A stretch of DNA of 64,000 bases from Anaerostipes sp. (GCF_018381315.1 NZ_JAGZSD010000014.1:20550-84549), one strand, 5' to 3'. Positions 1-8,914 are shown, numbered from the stretch's first letter. The notes: generated by a model not told the origin, from the letters alone. Numbers and translations are program-made.

Positions 1-1119
1 AAGGACAAATATGAACTGTTAAAGGAGGTGTATAACGCTCTGCGCAGACTGGATATTCTTCAGGATCTTCTGGAGGATGATTCTATTACAGAGATCATGA
101 TTAATGGATATAAAAATGTATTTATAGAGGTAAACGGAAAGCTTGGCAGATGCAGCAAATCATTTTCATCAGAAGAAAAGCTGTACCAGGTCATCCAGCA
201 GATTGTCGCAGGGGCAAACCGGATTGTCAATGAGTCTAATCCCATTGTGGATGCAAGGCTGCCGGACGGCTCCAGAGTGAACGTGATGCTGCCGCCGGTT
301 TCCTTAAACGGAGCCACAATGACGATCAGAAAATTTGCCAGAGAACCTATGACTATGGAATGGCTGAGAGCAAAAGGGGCATTTTCAGCTTTTACGGAGA
401 GGTTCTTAGAGATTTTGGTCAAGGCAAAGTATAACATTTTTATTTCGGGAGGAACGGGCAGCGGCAAGACAACCCTGTTAAATGGGCTGTCCAACTGTAT
501 TCCGGCGGACGAAAGAATTATTACAATCGAAGATTCTGCAGAACTGAGGCTTAACGGCATTGAAAATCTGGTGCGGCTGGAAATGCGGAATGCCAATATT
601 GCCGGAGAAAATCAGGTAACCATAGCCCAGCTGATTAAAGCGGCCCTGAGGTCCAGGCCGGACCGGATTGTCGTGGGAGAAGTCAGAGGAGAGGAGGCTC
701 TTTCCATGCTGAATGCTATGAATACGGGACACGATGGATCCATATCGACAGGGCACTCCAATAACCCTGAAGACATGCTGAAGCGTCTGGAGACCATGGT
801 GCTTATGGGAGTGGACATGCCGGTTTCAGCCATAAGGGGGCAGATTGCATCTGCTATTGATATTATCATCCATCTGGGCAGGATCAGGGACGGAAGCAGA
901 AAGCTCATGGAGATTGATGAGATTCTGGGAATGGAAGACGGACAGGTAAAGATGAAACAGCTTTTTGTATATGACCAGGAGACAGGGCTTCTGCCTGCCG
1001 GATCTCTGAAGAATATCAAAAAACTTAAGGAGTATGGCCAATATGAAGCATATGAAAGATTATTGTCAGAGTATCAGGAGGGAAATACGGAACAAACCGG
1101 GGATAAGAACGATCTTTAA
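1..1119 (+). CDS. tadA: Tad/Flp pilus assembly ATPase TadA/CpaF, 5' end cut by window edge
   Basis: Secretion ATPase that powers assembly of type IVb (Flp) pili at the inner face of the membrane. The Walker A motif GGTGSGKTT lies about 150 residues into the visible part, and the Walker B/His-box region GEVRGEEAL ... STGHSN follows. The reading frame is open to base 1 (KDKYELLKEVYNALRRLD), which matches the N-terminal helical region of the family, so the GTG at 28 is probably internal and the real start is upstream. The C-terminal domain is complete. It overlaps tadB and heads the Tad operon. The ATPase family is certain; only the N-terminus is missing. Confidence 0.93.
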   Translation, partial: KDKYELLKEVYNALRRLDILQDLLEDDSITEIMINGYKNVFIEVNGKLGRCSKSFSSEEKLYQVIQQIVAGANRIVNESNPIVDARLPDGSRVNVMLPPVSLNGATMTIRKFAREPMTMEWLRAKGAFSAFTERFLEILVKAKYNIFISGGTGSGKTTLLNGLSNCIPADERIITIEDSAELRLNGIENLVRLEMRNANIAGENQVTIAQLIKAALRSRPDRIVVGEVRGEEALSMLNAMNTGHDGSISTGHSNNPEDMLKRLETMVLMGVDMPVSAIRGQIASAIDIIIHLGRIRDGSRKLMEIDEILGMEDGQVKMKQLFVYDQETGLLPAGSLKNIKKLKEYGQYEAYERLLSEYQEGNTEQTGDKNDL

Positions 1120-1843
1120 GAGCCTGGGCACCGGGAAGGCCGTGTTTACAGCGGTGCAGGGATTGGTTTTGGTTTTTGTGGCTGCCTATTTGTTTTATGA
1201 CCGGATCTGGCTGGGAATATCCTACATTGTTTTATTTTATCCTTACATGCTTTATCAGTTTAAAGAACAGGAAAAGAAACAAAAAAGGCAGTCCAGGCTG
1301 GAATTTAAGGAAATGCTGCTTTCTGTTTATAACAGCCTGAGTGCGGGATATTCTCTGGAAAACGCTATGAGAGCTGCAAGGGATGATCTTAGAGCAGTCA
1401 ATGGAGGGAAAAAGACGGTGCTGGAGCAGGAACTTTCTATTCTTTGCTCCGGATTGGAGATGAATCAGCCGGTTGAGGTGTTGATGGAAAAGCTGGCATC
1501 AGCTCTGGGTGTGGATGAAGCAGAACAATTTGCCCAGGTACTGTGGATTATTAAAAGAAACGGAGGGAATCTGATTCAGATTATTAAAAAGTCTGTGGAA
1601 CATATGAACCAGAAAATCCAGGTAAAAGAGGAAATCCTAACAATGGTGTCTGCAAAGAAAATGGAACAAAAGATTATGTCCGTCATGCCTTTTTTTATTC
1701 TGCTGTATGTACGCCTTATGAATCCGGGTTATTTTCAGGTTTTATATGAATCTCCGGGAGGCGTTTTATTGACAACTGTCTGCCTGGCCGTTTTAACTGT
1801 CTCTGTAATCTGGGCAAAAAAAATTGTAGAGATTGAGGTGTGA
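1043..1843 (+). CDS. tadB: TadB-like inner-membrane platform protein (T2SS F family)
   Basis: Polytopic membrane protein of the GspF/TadB fold, the platform on which the TadA ATPase acts. Two hydrophobic segments lie near residues 30-70. A cytoplasmic T2SSF helical domain follows (EFKEMLLSVYNSLSAGYSLE), and two C-terminal membrane segments close the protein. It overlaps the 3' end of tadA by 77 bases. The ATG at 1043 was chosen because AAGGAG at 1027-1032 is 10 bases upstream; the ATG at 1034 is too close to it. Translational coupling with tadA is likely. Confidence 0.85.
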   Translation: MKHMKDYCQSIRREIRNKPGIRTIFKSLGTGKAVFTAVQGLVLVFVAAYLFYDRIWLGISYIVLFYPYMLYQFKEQEKKQKRQSRLEFKEMLLSVYNSLSAGYSLENAMRAARDDLRAVNGGKKTVLEQELSILCSGLEMNQPVEVLMEKLASALGVDEAEQFAQVLWIIKRNGGNLIQIIKKSVEHMNQKIQVKEEILTMVSAKKMEQKIMSVMPFFILLYVRLMNPGYFQVLYESPGGVLLTTVCLAVLTVSVIWAKKIVEIEV

Positions 1844-1845
1844 CA

Positions 1846-3147
1846 ATGATTGAAAAATGGATTCGCCGGCTTCCTGACAGTGCTGTAAGGAGCCGCAGGA
1901 TGTGCATTCAAAGCTATTTCTGCGGGACGAAAGAGGAGCTGGAAAAGGAAGTGTGGCGTTCGTTTAAAGAGCAGTGGAAAAAGGTAATATGGGTTTTTCT
2001 GGTTTTTCTGGCGGTCATATGCCTTGCGGCGGCATCAGAGCTGCTTGCAGGGCAGGAAATTATTATTCACAGAAACGCCGAAGGAGAGGAAATAAATCAG
2101 GAATTAAGCATTGATACAGGCAGAGAGAAGGAACTGTATGAGCTGAATGTCCAGCCAAAGGCTTACAGCAGGGAGGAAGAAAAAAAGGCTTTTCAAAAAG
2201 GAGCCGAATACTTAAAAAAGCATATGAAAGGTAAAAACAGTTCATTAAATGAGGTGAAAGAAGCTTTGGACTTTCCGAACCGGATTCCGGGTACTCAGAT
2301 TAAAGTAAGCTGGGAGACAGAGGATCTCAGTGTTATTGATGAAGAAGGCAATGTGTTCAGCGAAGGACTAAAACAGCCGGTGATTTTAAAGACAACGGCA
2401 GTTCTGTCGTATGGGGACCACAGGGAGCTGATAACAGTGCCGGTCCGTGTTGTTCCAAATCATGCAGGAAAGAAAGAATCAAAGCTGGAAGGTACGAAAA
2501 AGGAGCTGAAAAGTATTGAGAGGGAACATGCCCAAGAAGAGTCTTTTGCTATTCCGTCCACGGTTAAGGGAAGCAGCGTCAGGACAGGAGAGCAGGTTCA
2601 GGGGCGTCTGCCGGTTCTGGCAGTCATGGGAATTCTGTGTCTGGGGCTTTTATGGTATACGGAAGAGGAGAGACAGAAGCAGAAAAAAGCAAAGGCTTTA
2701 AAGGAGACAAGGGATGAATATCCGCTGATTATCAGTAAGCTGGTTTTGCTGCTTGGAGCCGGAATGACAATACAGGGTGCAGTTCATTCCATCGCATTAT
2801 CCTATGATACAAAACATCCTAAATTTATATATAGGCAGTTTCAGGAGGCGGATAAGAAGATCACTCTGGGAATGCCTCAGACGCAGGCTCTTAAGGAATT
2901 GGGCAGCAGTATTCAGATGCCTTGCTATAAGAAATTGGCAGTCTTGATGTCCCAGAGCCTGGTCCGGGGATCAAAGGATCTTTTGGGCCGTCTGGAGGAA
3001 GAAGAGGCAGCCGCATTTGCTGAACGTAAGGAAACAGCCAGGCGCAAAGGCGAGGAGGCAAGTACAAGGCTTTTAATGCCCATGATCCTTATGCTTGTAG
3101 TGATTCTTACTCTGCTGATGGTGCCTGCATTTTTATCATTTTCATAG
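1846..3147 (+). CDS. tadC: TadC-like platform protein with an extra extracytoplasmic Ig-like domain
   Basis: The C-terminal third is a T2SSF domain (DEYPLIISKLVLLLGAGMTI) ending in a membrane segment, as in TadC, the second platform protein of Tad pili. Unlike usual TadC there is a single membrane segment near residues 45-65, then about 190 residues outside the membrane, then a second segment near 262-278. The outside region has the pattern of a bacterial Ig-like domain: a helix-rich start, then IPGTQIKVSWETEDLSVID, EGNVF, and ITVPVRVVP. The ATG at 1846 follows GAGGTG by 5 bases and beats the GTG at 1840. The downstream pilin starts 38 bases after the stop. Confidence 0.8.
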   Translation: MIEKWIRRLPDSAVRSRRMCIQSYFCGTKEELEKEVWRSFKEQWKKVIWVFLVFLAVICLAAASELLAGQEIIIHRNAEGEEINQELSIDTGREKELYELNVQPKAYSREEEKKAFQKGAEYLKKHMKGKNSSLNEVKEALDFPNRIPGTQIKVSWETEDLSVIDEEGNVFSEGLKQPVILKTTAVLSYGDHRELITVPVRVVPNHAGKKESKLEGTKKELKSIEREHAQEESFAIPSTVKGSSVRTGEQVQGRLPVLAVMGILCLGLLWYTEEERQKQKKAKALKETRDEYPLIISKLVLLLGAGMTIQGAVHSIALSYDTKHPKFIYRQFQEADKKITLGMPQTQALKELGSSIQMPCYKKLAVLMSQSLVRGSKDLLGRLEEEEAAAFAERKETARRKGEEASTRLLMPMILMLVVILTLLMVPAFLSFS

Positions 3148-3184
3148 TCTGCCCAATGAAAGGCAGAAGAAAGGAGTTTAATCA

Positions 3185-3346
3185 ATGAATAAGTTTATCA
3201 GAGATGAGTCCGGTATGGGTGTGGTCGAAGTCATTTTGATTATCGTTGTACTGATAGGGCTTGTTATCATTTTCCAAACCCAGATTAAAAAAGTGGTGCA
3301 GAACATCTTTAAAACAATCACGTCCAAAACAGGACAGGTTCAATGA
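3185..3346 (+). CDS. flp: Flp-type (type IVb) prepilin, 53 aa
   Basis: Short gene between tadC and a DUF5702 gene, MNKFIRDESG|MGVVEVILII. A prepilin peptidase site is visible after Gly10, with Glu at +5 of the mature chain, followed by a hydrophobic helix (VILIIVVLIGLVIIF) and a short polar tail. This is the Flp1-like major pilin pattern of Clostridia. AAGGAG lies 10 bases before the ATG, and the stop codon overlaps the next start (ATGA). No prepilin peptidase gene is seen in this window; it may lie upstream. Confidence 0.85.
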   Translation: MNKFIRDESGMGVVEVILIIVVLIGLVIIFQTQIKKVVQNIFKTITSKTGQVQ

Positions 3347-4797
3347 GGCTGGACAAGAGAGGAAGCGTGACAGTTTATGTAAGTCTGCTGTTTCTCGTAT
3401 TTCTTCTGCTGTTAAGCATGTGTCTGGAAGGAGCTTATCTTTATCTGGGAAAAGGCAAAGCCTCCGGAGCTTATCTTGCATCACTGTCCAGCACAAGAGG
3501 TAATTACCAGAAGGAATTAGAACAAAAGTATCATTTGTTTGGTTTAGATGTACGGTATGCAGCACAGCTGGATGAACAGATTGGAGAGACGCTGAACTAC
3601 GGCCTGACAGCCGGAAGGGACCCTTTTATATTTCACACGGGTTCCACAGAGATAAGCAAAAAGGTTTCTTTGGCAGACCGGCAGGGAGAGATCCTGAAAA
3701 AACAGATTGAAGATTTTATGAAGTATGATCTGGGAAAAGACGGAATTAATGCGTTAAAAGAATATGTGCTGAAGCTGCCGGAGGGAGGGGATGCTTCCCA
3801 GGCAAAGCAGGTGATTGACCGGGCAAATGAACAGGACACCGATGAAAATGAGCAGAGCCAGAAGCAGGAAAGTACAAAGCCTGCAGAGAAAGCAAAGGAT
3901 CCGAGAAAAGGATTGACCAGACTGCTGCGGGAGGGAACTGTATCGATTGTTTTAGGAAAGGATGCAGATGTGTCAAAGCAGGAGGTTCCGGTAGTTTACG
4001 GCGGCGGAGGGAAACAAAAAGAAAAAAAGCTTAATTTTTTCCGTGCAGAGTCTGTCAGTGAGAGTCTGGATGAACAGATAAAAGAGACTGCCAAGACAGG
4101 TATCAGGACTGAGCTTATGTCCATAGCTTATGCATCCAAATATTTTCACAGCTACACATCCAAAGAAAAAAAGAAAGGGCTTCAGTATGAAATAGAATAC
4201 TTGATTGCCGGAAATTCATCTGAAAAAGAAAACCTGGGAGCAGTATTTTCTAAAATTCTTTTGCTTCGATTTCTTCCGAACTTAATCTACGTCCAAAAGG
4301 ATCCGTCAAAACAGACACAGGCAGAAGCATTGGCCGCTGCAGTACTGGGCATTACGGGGCTGACGCCTGCGGTTAAGCTTGTAAAGGAGCTTTTACTGGC
4401 CGCTCTCGCCTATGGGGAATCGGTTATAGATATAAGAAACCTTGCAGAAGGAAAGAAAATTCCGATGTGGAAGTCAAAAGACACCTGGCAGATGGAGTTT
4501 TCAGGCCTGGCGTCACTTTCAGCCGGGAGAAAACCTGTGAAACAGGGACTTTCTTATACTGATTATCTGTGCCTTCTTTTGGCAGTGCAGACAAAGAAAC
4601 AGGAAAAGTATCTGAGAATGATGGACCTCATCGAAGCCAACATCAAAATGGAGGTTCCGGAATTTTCAATGAGAGCATGCTATGTTTCGTTTCAGGCAGA
4701 GACAGAGATGATACTGGAGCCTTTTCATTTTGGAGGCGTCAGCTTACCGGTAAAGAACAAGTATCATTGGAATCTGAAGGAAATATCAAAATATTAA
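3343..4797 (+). CDS. DUF5702-type Tad-locus membrane-anchored protein
   Basis: 484-residue protein with an N-terminal membrane anchor typical of pseudopilin-like Tad proteins (GSVTVYVSLLFLVFLLLLSM), followed by a large extracytoplasmic part with a Lys/Glu/Gln-rich linker around residues 165-190. Proteins of this build (DUF5702) sit in Clostridia Tad loci between the pilin and the TadE proteins; their job is unknown. The start overlaps the flp stop (ATGA). Family assignment rests on the N-terminal pattern, length and position. Confidence 0.65.
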   Translation: MRLDKRGSVTVYVSLLFLVFLLLLSMCLEGAYLYLGKGKASGAYLASLSSTRGNYQKELEQKYHLFGLDVRYAAQLDEQIGETLNYGLTAGRDPFIFHTGSTEISKKVSLADRQGEILKKQIEDFMKYDLGKDGINALKEYVLKLPEGGDASQAKQVIDRANEQDTDENEQSQKQESTKPAEKAKDPRKGLTRLLREGTVSIVLGKDADVSKQEVPVVYGGGGKQKEKKLNFFRAESVSESLDEQIKETAKTGIRTELMSIAYASKYFHSYTSKEKKKGLQYEIEYLIAGNSSEKENLGAVFSKILLLRFLPNLIYVQKDPSKQTQAEALAAAVLGITGLTPAVKLVKELLLAALAYGESVIDIRNLAEGKKIPMWKSKDTWQMEFSGLASLSAGRKPVKQGLSYTDYLCLLLAVQTKKQEKYLRMMDLIEANIKMEVPEFSMRACYVSFQAETEMILEPFHFGGVSLPVKNKYHWNLKEISKY

Positions 4798-4823
4798 TTG
4801 ACAATGAGAGGGGGAGAGCAGAG

Positions 4824-5675
4824 GTGTTCCTCAATTGCATAAAAAAACATTTCTCCAAGCCAACAGCCAACAATACAAATTTATCAATTGAATACAGGCA
4901 ATCTGAGAGGACATCTCTGCTCTCCTCCTCTGAGGGGAGCATGACACTGGAGGCAAGTATTCTGGTGCCTGTGTTTCTGTTTTTGTTTCTGGCCTTAGCC
5001 TCGGTGGGCGAGACCTTATGGATTCATGGACAGGTATTTCACGGAGTATCTGAGGCGGCAAAGGAGGAAGCTGTATATGAATATATTCTGGAGAAAAAGA
5101 AGACACAGTCCATGCGGCCTGTGATCCTCAAGCAGAAGTTTCTTTCCGCAGTAAATCAAAGTGCCCTGAACCGTTCTTCTTTGTCAGGAGGTGCACAGGG
5201 GGTATTGTTTACAGGCTCCCGGTTTAAAGAGGACCAGGCAGTTTATGAGATTACCGCACATTACAGGATTACCTACCGTCTTCCTTTCCTGCCGTCATTT
5301 TCAGGAAATTACCAGCAGAAGATAAGACAGAAAGCTATGACCGGATATGTCTGCATGCAGAAGGAGTCCGGGGACGGGATGGTGTATGTTACGCCTTACA
5401 AAAGTGTATATCACAAGGACGCAGACTGTACACATCTTTCGCTGTCTATTCTGCAGGACAGTGATGCAGTGAAATATCTCAGCGGAAAAACAAAATACCG
5501 GGAATGCCAGCACTGCACTAAGTATCATAAAGGAAAAACAGCCGTCATATTTATTGCTGAGGATGGAGATGCCTATCACACAGATTTAGGCTGCAGCGGA
5601 CTGACCAGGACAATCAGGAAGATAAAGAAAAGCGAAGCAAAGGGGATGAAGCCATGCGAAAGATGCGGGAGGTAG
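4824..5675 (+). CDS. TadE-like pseudopilin with two C-terminal YHxxxxC...CxxC modules
   Basis: The GTG start at 4824, preceded by GGGGGAGAG, gives 283 residues; the frame is open further upstream but that part overlaps the previous gene. Residues ~38-62 are a TadE-type segment (GSMTLEASILVPVFLFLFLA). The last ~100 residues hold two similar modules: YHKDADCTHL ... ECQHC and YHTDLGCSGL ... PCERC. The spacing YHx4Cx2L ... CxxC resembles the small Ada-like metal-binding domain found at the ends of secreted nucleases and hydrolases. Metal binding is an inference. The next TadE gene overlaps by 22 bases. Confidence 0.75.
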   Translation: MFLNCIKKHFSKPTANNTNLSIEYRQSERTSLLSSSEGSMTLEASILVPVFLFLFLALASVGETLWIHGQVFHGVSEAAKEEAVYEYILEKKKTQSMRPVILKQKFLSAVNQSALNRSSLSGGAQGVLFTGSRFKEDQAVYEITAHYRITYRLPFLPSFSGNYQQKIRQKAMTGYVCMQKESGDGMVYVTPYKSVYHKDADCTHLSLSILQDSDAVKYLSGKTKYRECQHCTKYHKGKTAVIFIAEDGDAYHTDLGCSGLTRTIRKIKKSEAKGMKPCERCGR

Positions 5676-6061
5676 ACGGTTATATAACATTGGAGGCAAG
5701 CCTTTTAATACCGCTGATCTGTTTTTTGCTTGTGCTGCTGTGTTCATTCTTCTTTTATATTATGAATCTTGGCATCACATCCGGAATGGTAAAGGAGGCG
5801 GGCCTCTGCTCTGTGGATGGAGACCGGGAAGGGGTACTTTCAGCAGATCTGGAGAAGAAGATTATGATGGGAAAAATAAGCTCCGTAACAATATCGGATT
5901 CAGAAGAAAAGAGAAGCATTACAGCACAGGCAGAAGTAAAGGTGCCGGTGCTTGGGAGTGTGGACCTATTCGGGCTGCATTTGTTCCGCATCAGGGAGCA
6001 GCAGAAATTTATGCTTCCGAAGGAGGCGGATAAGATCAGGAGGTGGAGCTTGATTGAATGA
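5654..6061 (+). CDS. TadE-like minor pseudopilin
   Basis: 135 residues with an N-terminal TadE-type helix (GYITLEASLLIPLICFLLVL) and a small extracytoplasmic domain. TadE proteins are minor pseudopilins needed for Flp pilus formation. It overlaps both neighbours (22 bases upstream, 8 bases downstream), so it is surely in the same operon. It lacks the Cys modules of the preceding TadE-like protein. Confidence 0.78.
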   Translation: MRKMREVDGYITLEASLLIPLICFLLVLLCSFFFYIMNLGITSGMVKEAGLCSVDGDREGVLSADLEKKIMMGKISSVTISDSEEKRSITAQAEVKVPVLGSVDLFGLHLFRIREQQKFMLPKEADKIRRWSLIE

Positions 6062-7229
6062 ACAGTGGACTCGGGAAGGATTTGATCACTATTATGTGGC
6101 GGCAAAGACAGAGGGGGAAGTCTTTGAGGAACAGGTACTGCTGTCTCATATGATCCGGGGCATTCTTCCCTGCGAAGTGCGGCGGATCGAGGAAGATGAA
6201 GCGTATTATTTTAACCTGGGATCCTGCGGCCTGTATATTGATCAGATTGGAAAACTGGATGCCAGAGGGTTTATCAGGGAACTGATCTGCATCATTGAAG
6301 AAGCGGAAGACTATCTGCTGAATCCGGACAATTTTATTTTGACAGACAGACATGTATATGTCAGAGATGGCAGGCCTGCTCTTTGTTATGTGCCGGGCTG
6401 CGGCTCAGATATTACCCTGCAGCTGAAAGAGTTTGTACAGTCCTGTACTGAGCAGCTCGATTACGGAAATCGTGAACAGGTCACATTTTTCTATGAACTG
6501 CATAACAAACTGAGGAAAGGTTTTATATCCCTCAGTGAACTGAAGGGATTTGTGGAGCCTGCGAAGATAAAAATATCAGATGCAGATGTAATGGAAGCCA
6601 GCCCTCCCGGGGAAAGGGAGGGCACAAAATGCCAGGTGCCGGAGGAGCAGAAGGAGGAAAAAGGCAAAAGGATGATATGGCCGGTTTTACTGTATATTCC
6701 GCTTGTTTTTTCGACAGCTTATTTTGCGGTCAGGTCATGGAATGAAGGAATGACATATCCAAATATGAGAGGGATACTGACAGGAGGGATTCTGCTGGCA
6801 GTCAATACAGGCTGCCTGTGGGCAGCTGTCAGGAAAAAGAATAAAAAGATGCAAACAGTCCAAACGCGGGATGAGGGCGGGGCATTTCCGGGGGATCAAA
6901 CCGAACTGTTAAGTGATGAGACTGTCCTGTTAGTTTCGGAAAGTGTGCCTGTGCTCAAATTATCCGGGCAGGAAGGACAGGAGATTCCGGTACAGAGCAG
7001 AGAGTTCACAGTGGGAAGACAGCAGGGTTCCGTGGACTTCTGTCTGCCTCAGCCCGGTGTCAGCCGGCGTCATTTTCAGATTCTTACGGACGGAGGAAGT
7101 TATTTGATTCGGGATTTGGGCTCCAGAAACGGAACATTTGTTAATGGAGAAAGGGTTTGGAAAGAATCAGTGCTCCGGAACGGAGATGAGATAAAAGCCG
7201 GTACAGAACAATTAAAATTTATGGTATAA
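6054..7229 (+). CDS. DUF6382-FHA membrane protein, TTG start
   Basis: 391 residues. The N-terminal ~165 residues match the DUF6382 pattern (SHMIRGILPCEVRRIEED ... LDYGNREQVTFFYEL). Two membrane segments follow near 208-228 and 240-258, and a C-terminal FHA phosphothreonine-binding domain (FTVGRQQGSVDF, GVSRRHFQI, LGSRNGTFVNG). TTG at 6054 is the start: AGGAGGTGG at 6038-6046 lies 7 bases upstream and no ATG in frame fits. Such proteins accompany Clostridia Tad loci and probably link pilus assembly to Ser/Thr phosphorylation, but that link is inferred. Confidence 0.82.
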   Translation: MNEQWTREGFDHYYVAAKTEGEVFEEQVLLSHMIRGILPCEVRRIEEDEAYYFNLGSCGLYIDQIGKLDARGFIRELICIIEEAEDYLLNPDNFILTDRHVYVRDGRPALCYVPGCGSDITLQLKEFVQSCTEQLDYGNREQVTFFYELHNKLRKGFISLSELKGFVEPAKIKISDADVMEASPPGEREGTKCQVPEEQKEEKGKRMIWPVLLYIPLVFSTAYFAVRSWNEGMTYPNMRGILTGGILLAVNTGCLWAAVRKKNKKMQTVQTRDEGGAFPGDQTELLSDETVLLVSESVPVLKLSGQEGQEIPVQSREFTVGRQQGSVDFCLPQPGVSRRHFQILTDGGSYLIRDLGSRNGTFVNGERVWKESVLRNGDEIKAGTEQLKFMV

Positions 7230-7260
7230 TTCCAGTAGAATTGAAAAGGCTTTCTACTGG
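7222..7260 (+). promoter_or_regulatory. Extended -10 promoter and 9-bp hairpin before the rhomboid gene
   Basis: TGGTATAAT at 7222-7230 is an extended -10. Right after it CCAGTAGAA (7232-7240) and TTCTACTGG (7252-7260) form a perfect 9-bp inverted repeat whose right arm touches the ribosome site GGAGGA of the rhomboid gene. It could act as a translation-modulating hairpin or an operator. No good -35 is visible. Confidence 0.45.
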
Positions 7261-7270
7261 AGGACATGTC

Positions 7271-8200
7271 ATGTACCAAAGAATTTTAAATTTATTAAAT
7301 ATCAGGGGATATCAAAAAGAAATGACTCCTCTGGGCCCCTGTTATATAAAAGAAGAACAGGGAAGAAAAAAGGGGGTGTTCATGACCTATGAACACAAGC
7401 CCGACGGAAGTCTGTATACGCAGGAGGAAGCCGGCCGGCTGGATGAAAAGCTCAAGCAGTATATCGGGCCGGGAGCCTCTGTGCTTGTACTCATCCTGTC
7501 CGACAAGGGGAGATCTACATGGACTGACCCGGACAGGGCTTTTGAAGAACTATATGACCCGGTTTGTATGATCCTGTCTGCATCAGACAGAGGGAAAGAG
7601 AGGGACGGCACATCCGGAGGGATCCGTTTCAGAAAACCGGGAGAATATAAGGCTACGGCAGTCATTCTGATCATAAATGTTTTTATGTACCTGTGGACAC
7701 TGGCGAGCCATGAGATCATTAACTGGGGAGCTCTTACATGGATGCACGCATTCCAACAGGGGGAAGTTTACCGTCTGGTAACCAGCGTGTTTCTGCACTA
7801 TGATTTTGATCATCTGCTGAATAATATGATTGTTTTTCTTCTGGTAGGCAGCCGGCTGGAACCCATATTCGGCACGGCCCGGTATACAGCGCTGTATCTG
7901 GGGGCCGGCATCGCAGGGAGCATAGTATCCGCTGGTTATTACATGAATACCGGTGAAATGGTTGCTTCCGTGGGAGCATCGGGAGCAATTTTCGGCCTTA
8001 TCGGAGCCATGCTGTGGATACTGGTCAAAAACCGGGGATACCAGAAGGAGTTCTACGGAGGAGGCGTTGTGTTAATGATCGCAGGAAGCCTTTATCACGG
8101 ATTCTCTACTATGGGAATTGACAATGCAGCCCACATCGGGGGCTGCATCGGAGGATTCCTTCTGGCTATTTTGCTGTATCGGCAAGACCGGGGAAAATAA
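7271..8200 (+). CDS. Rhomboid family intramembrane serine protease
   Basis: Membrane protease of the GlpG/rhomboid family. The N-terminal ~130 residues form a cytosolic domain. Membrane segments then carry the family marks: HYDFDHLLNN, the catalytic serine in GASGAIFGL and the catalytic His in NAAHIGG. ATG at 7271 follows TGGAGGA by 6 bases and is preferred over the TTG at 7241. The substrate is unknown; its place directly after the Tad locus suggests, without proof, a surface-protein substrate. Its 3' end overlaps the convergent kinase gene by 35 bases. Confidence 0.9.
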   Translation: MYQRILNLLNIRGYQKEMTPLGPCYIKEEQGRKKGVFMTYEHKPDGSLYTQEEAGRLDEKLKQYIGPGASVLVLILSDKGRSTWTDPDRAFEELYDPVCMILSASDRGKERDGTSGGIRFRKPGEYKATAVILIINVFMYLWTLASHEIINWGALTWMHAFQQGEVYRLVTSVFLHYDFDHLLNNMIVFLLVGSRLEPIFGTARYTALYLGAGIAGSIVSAGYYMNTGEMVASVGASGAIFGLIGAMLWILVKNRGYQKEFYGGGVVLMIAGSLYHGFSTMGIDNAAHIGGCIGGFLLAILLYRQDRGK

Positions 8201-8846
8201 GAGTAAATGTAGTGCCTTGATTTAAGGCAGAATCCATATGGATTGAAATATCCAGGTCCTTGGCAATCTCACTTACTACAGACAGGCCGATGCCGTTTCC
8301 TTTTGGCACAAAGGATACACCCCGGTAAAATGCCCGCGCCTGCTGTTCCTTTGTCATTCCGATTCCTGTATCGGAAAGGCTGCAGACGACAAAACTGCCT
8401 TCACGGCTTAAATGAACAGAAATCAGAGGCTCTCTTGCAGTCTCTTTTTTTCTGCTGATAGCGTTGACTCCATTAGAGATCAGGTTATTAAAGATCTGCA
8501 GGAATTTGGTCTTGGAGCCTTTAATATAATAAGGGGAAGAATCTTCTGTCAGGACAGAGAATGTTATCCCATGTTCATTCAGTTTGGTACTCCAGGAATA
8601 TTTGATCTCTTCCAAAAGAGAGGAAAGATCCACAGGTTCCAGAGCAGCAGAAGCATCTGACGCAGGAGACAGCATATGGCGCACCATGTCAAACACAGAA
8701 GAAAAATCATCTTTGATGCCGGACCAGTGAAGGTCGGAAAGAAGCTCAGGATGTGTTTGTTCTATGTACTGAAGCTGGCTGTAGATTAAAGTCAGAGAGT
8801 TTTTTAATTCATGGGAAAATGTTGTCAGTTCATTTTGATTCTTCAT
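8166..8846 (-). CDS. Soluble orphan sensor histidine kinase
   Basis: 226-residue kinase core with no membrane segment and no sensor domain. The H-box reads FSHELKNSLT, the N-box NLISNGVNAI, and the G-boxes DTGIGM and GNGIGLSVV. ATG at 8846 has a weak GAAGAG ribosome site; the ATG at 8876 has none. No response regulator is adjacent. The stop lies inside the convergent rhomboid gene. A protein this small may sense through a partner or act on a regulator encoded elsewhere. Confidence 0.85.
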   Translation of the reverse strand: MKNQNELTTFSHELKNSLTLIYSQLQYIEQTHPELLSDLHWSGIKDDFSSVFDMVRHMLSPASDASAALEPVDLSSLLEEIKYSWSTKLNEHGITFSVLTEDSSPYYIKGSKTKFLQIFNNLISNGVNAISRKKETAREPLISVHLSREGSFVVCSLSDTGIGMTKEQQARAFYRGVSFVPKGNGIGLSVVSEIAKDLDISIHMDSALNQGTTFTLIFPGLADTAK

Positions 8847-8885
8847 AATTACTCTTCTTTCTATTACAAATTTCATGCAGCGACA

Positions 8886-8914
8886 ACTATAAGTTTATAT
8901 GGGAGCTTGTGTAA
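8886..8914 (-). promoter_or_regulatory. Sigma-A promoter of the orphan histidine kinase
   Basis: Read on the minus strand: TTACAC, 17 bases, TATAGT. It is back-to-back with the dnaX promoter, whose extended -10 TGATACAAT is at 8978-8986 on the plus strand with a poor -35. Confidence 0.55.

Noticed and set aside
4569..4823. N-terminal extension of the TadE-like gene to 4569
   Set aside because: Would overlap the DUF5702 gene by over 200 bases and gives a polar sequence unlike any TadE start; GTG 4824 has a good ribosome site.
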